Assembly (NCBI GenBank): GCA_964629825.1
Contig: CAZVUW010000143.1
Coordinates: 1 to 5,683 of the forward strand
Source: CAZVUW01 sp964629825
GTDB lineage: Bacteria; Actinomycetota; Nitriliruptoria; Euzebyales; Egibacteraceae
Direction of reading: 5' to 3'
DNA: 5,683 nt
This document shows positions 4,693-5,683 of this stretch, piece after piece. Position 1 is the stretch's first letter. Every line of letters begins with the position of its first letter. A model generated the notes under the pieces. The model saw nothing but the letters and a program-made list of their open reading frames with translations, was not told the DNA's origin and did no database searches. A program made the translations under genes and the position numbers.

Positions 4693-5683
4693 CCCTGCGG
4701 CTCGACATCGACCTGCCGTCCTCCCTTGTGCGGGGACCGGAGGCGGCCGCCGCTGCGGAGGCCGCCGGCTATCACGCGGGGTGGTTCCCGGAGACCCGCT
4801 CGGATCCGCTGCTGGTGGCCGCGGCGGCCTCGGCGTCGACGCGGCGGCTGCGGCTGGGGACGGCGGTGACCGTGGCGTTCGCCCGCTCGCCCTACGTGAC
4901 GGCGCAGGCTGCCTGGGAGCTCGCCGGCGCCACCAGGGGCCGCTTCACGCTCGGCCTCGGCAGCCAGGTCAAGGGCCACATCGAGCGGCGCTTCGCCGCC
5001 CCGTGGTCAGAGCCCGCGGCGCGGCTGCGCGAGTACGTCCTGGCGCTGCGCGAGCTGTGGGCCGCCTTCGCCGAGCGTCGGACGCCGGACTTCCGCGGTC
5101 GCTTCTACACCCACACGCTGCTGCCAGAGGCCTTCCTGCCGGCATGGCATCCCCACGGCGACATCCCGATCCTGCTGGCCGCCGTCAACCCGCGCATGGC
5201 CGAGGTCGCGGGCGAGGTGGCAGACGGCATCGTCGTCCATCCGCTGCACTCGCCGGCCTATCTCGACGAGGTGCTCCTGCCGGCGCTCGACCGCGGTCTT
5301 CAGCGGGCCGGCCGGACCCGCGCCGACGTGCGCGTGCTGGTCCCGGTCTGGGCGGTCGTGGGGACGGCGGCGGAGCGCGAGCCCAACGCGCTCCAGGTGC
5401 GCGAGCGCATCGCCTTCTACGGCGCCACCCGCACCTATGCGCGGGTCTTCGCGGCGCACGGGTGGGGCGATGTGCCTGATCGCCTCCACGCAGCGCTGGC
5501 GGCGGGGGATCGGGAGGGGCTCCTCGGTGCGCTACCGGACGGAGCGCTCGAGACCTTTGCGATCGTGTGCGAGCCAGAGGACCTGGCCGGGCAGCTGCGG
5601 CGGCGCCTGGAGGGCCGGGCCGACTCCTGCATGCTCTACGCGCCGGTGCCCGAGCGCGTCTGGGCTGAGCACCTGCCTGCGGT
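4689..5683 (+). CDS. LLM-class oxidoreductase, probably F420-dependent (3' end outside window)
   Basis: The frame stays open from a TTG at 4689 to the right edge, giving 331 residues without a stop. This is close to full length for the family, so only a short tail should be missing. The fold is a luciferase-like (beta/alpha)8 barrel: DIDLP at the N-terminus (6-10), EAAGYHAGWFPET (24-36), LGTAVTVAFARSP (56-68), GRFTLGLGSQVKGHIERRF (84-102), W106, the arm around FYTHTLLP (139-146), PILLAAVNPRMAEVAGEVADG (160-180) and HP (184-185). This pattern fits the family I know as TIGR03617 (MSMEG_2256-like), annotated as probable F420-dependent; family membership is from memory. Most of these enzymes use reduced F420 or FMN to reduce, oxidise or oxygenate small molecules. 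TTG is the likely start because it overlaps the crotonase stop (TTGA) and leaves a normal N-terminus; the next candidate, GTG at 4728, would remove the first barrel strand. Its step in the pathway is not clear. Confidence 0.9.
   Translation, partial: MTLRLDIDLPSSLVRGPEAAAAAEAAGYHAGWFPETRSDPLLVAAAASASTRRLRLGTAVTVAFARSPYVTAQAAWELAGATRGRFTLGLGSQVKGHIERRFAAPWSEPAARLREYVLALRELWAAFAERRTPDFRGRFYTHTLLPEAFLPAWHPHGDIPILLAAVNPRMAEVAGEVADGIVVHPLHSPAYLDEVLLPALDRGLQRAGRTRADVRVLVPVWAVVGTAAEREPNALQVRERIAFYGATRTYARVFAAHGWGDVPDRLHAALAAGDREGLLGALPDGALETFAIVCEPEDLAGQLRRRLEGRADSCMLYAPVPERVWAEHLPA

Larger units (their letters stand above)
1128..5683 (+). other. Four-gene overlapping operon (continues past the right edge)
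   Basis: Ligase, acyl-CoA dehydrogenase, crotonase and LLM oxidoreductase genes follow one another on the plus strand with no gap. Each stop codon overlaps the next start by 4 nt (ATGA at 2744, GTGA at 3931, TTGA at 4689). No promoter-sized gap or terminator-like hairpin interrupts them, so one polycistronic transcript with translational coupling is the natural reading. The order follows successive steps on a CoA-activated acid. Confidence 0.85.

Noticed and set aside
4781..5479. 232-codon plus-strand frame overlapping the LLM gene
   Set aside because: It is Arg/Gly/Ala-rich with no motif. The frame beginning at 4689 carries clear LLM motifs and stays open to the edge.

Overview
The window is a roughly 5.7 kb, strongly GC-rich (about 70% by eye), tightly packed stretch of bacterial chromosome. 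Its codon usage is dominated by G or C in the third position. It encodes a luciferase-like oxidoreductase of the F420-dependent type, and together these point to an actinobacterium in the broad sense. That assignment is inference; no rRNA or marker gene is present.

Layout: the left edge holds the 3' end of a plus-strand gene I do not recognise (1-258). It runs convergently, with a 6-nt gap, into a minus-strand short-chain dehydrogenase/reductase (265-1011). A 116-bp divergent intergenic region (1012-1127) follows; it holds the only clear regulatory-looking sequence here: an AT-rich patch with a plausible sigma70-like promoter, a small dyad, and a 6-bp inverted repeat. From 1128 to the right edge runs a plus-strand operon of four genes, each overlapping the next by 4 nt: acyl-CoA ligase (1128-2747), acyl-CoA dehydrogenase (2744-3934), enoyl-CoA hydratase/isomerase-fold protein (3931-4692) and an LLM-class, probably F420-dependent oxidoreductase (4689 to beyond the window).

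How the genes may work together: ligase, dehydrogenase, crotonase and divergent SDR match the order of steps in beta-oxidation-like catabolism of a carboxylic acid: CoA activation, alpha,beta-desaturation, hydration, then oxidation of the hydroxyl. The same enzyme classes make up the cyclohexanecarboxylate route (AliA, AliB, BadK, BadH) in Rhodopseudomonas palustris. No thiolase or ring-opening hydrolase is visible here. An alicyclic or aromatic-derived acid is a reasonable guess for the substrate, but the sequence does not prove it.

The most notable point is that three of the four operon enzymes depart from their family's consensus at catalytic or nucleotide-binding positions. The ligase P-loop reads TSGTTELSR, the dehydrogenase has Asp where Glu is usual, and the crotonase lacks both glutamates used by classical hydratases. 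This suggests a specialised or altered chemistry rather than ordinary fatty-acid oxidation. I see no mobile element, CRISPR array, tRNA, rRNA or clear terminator.
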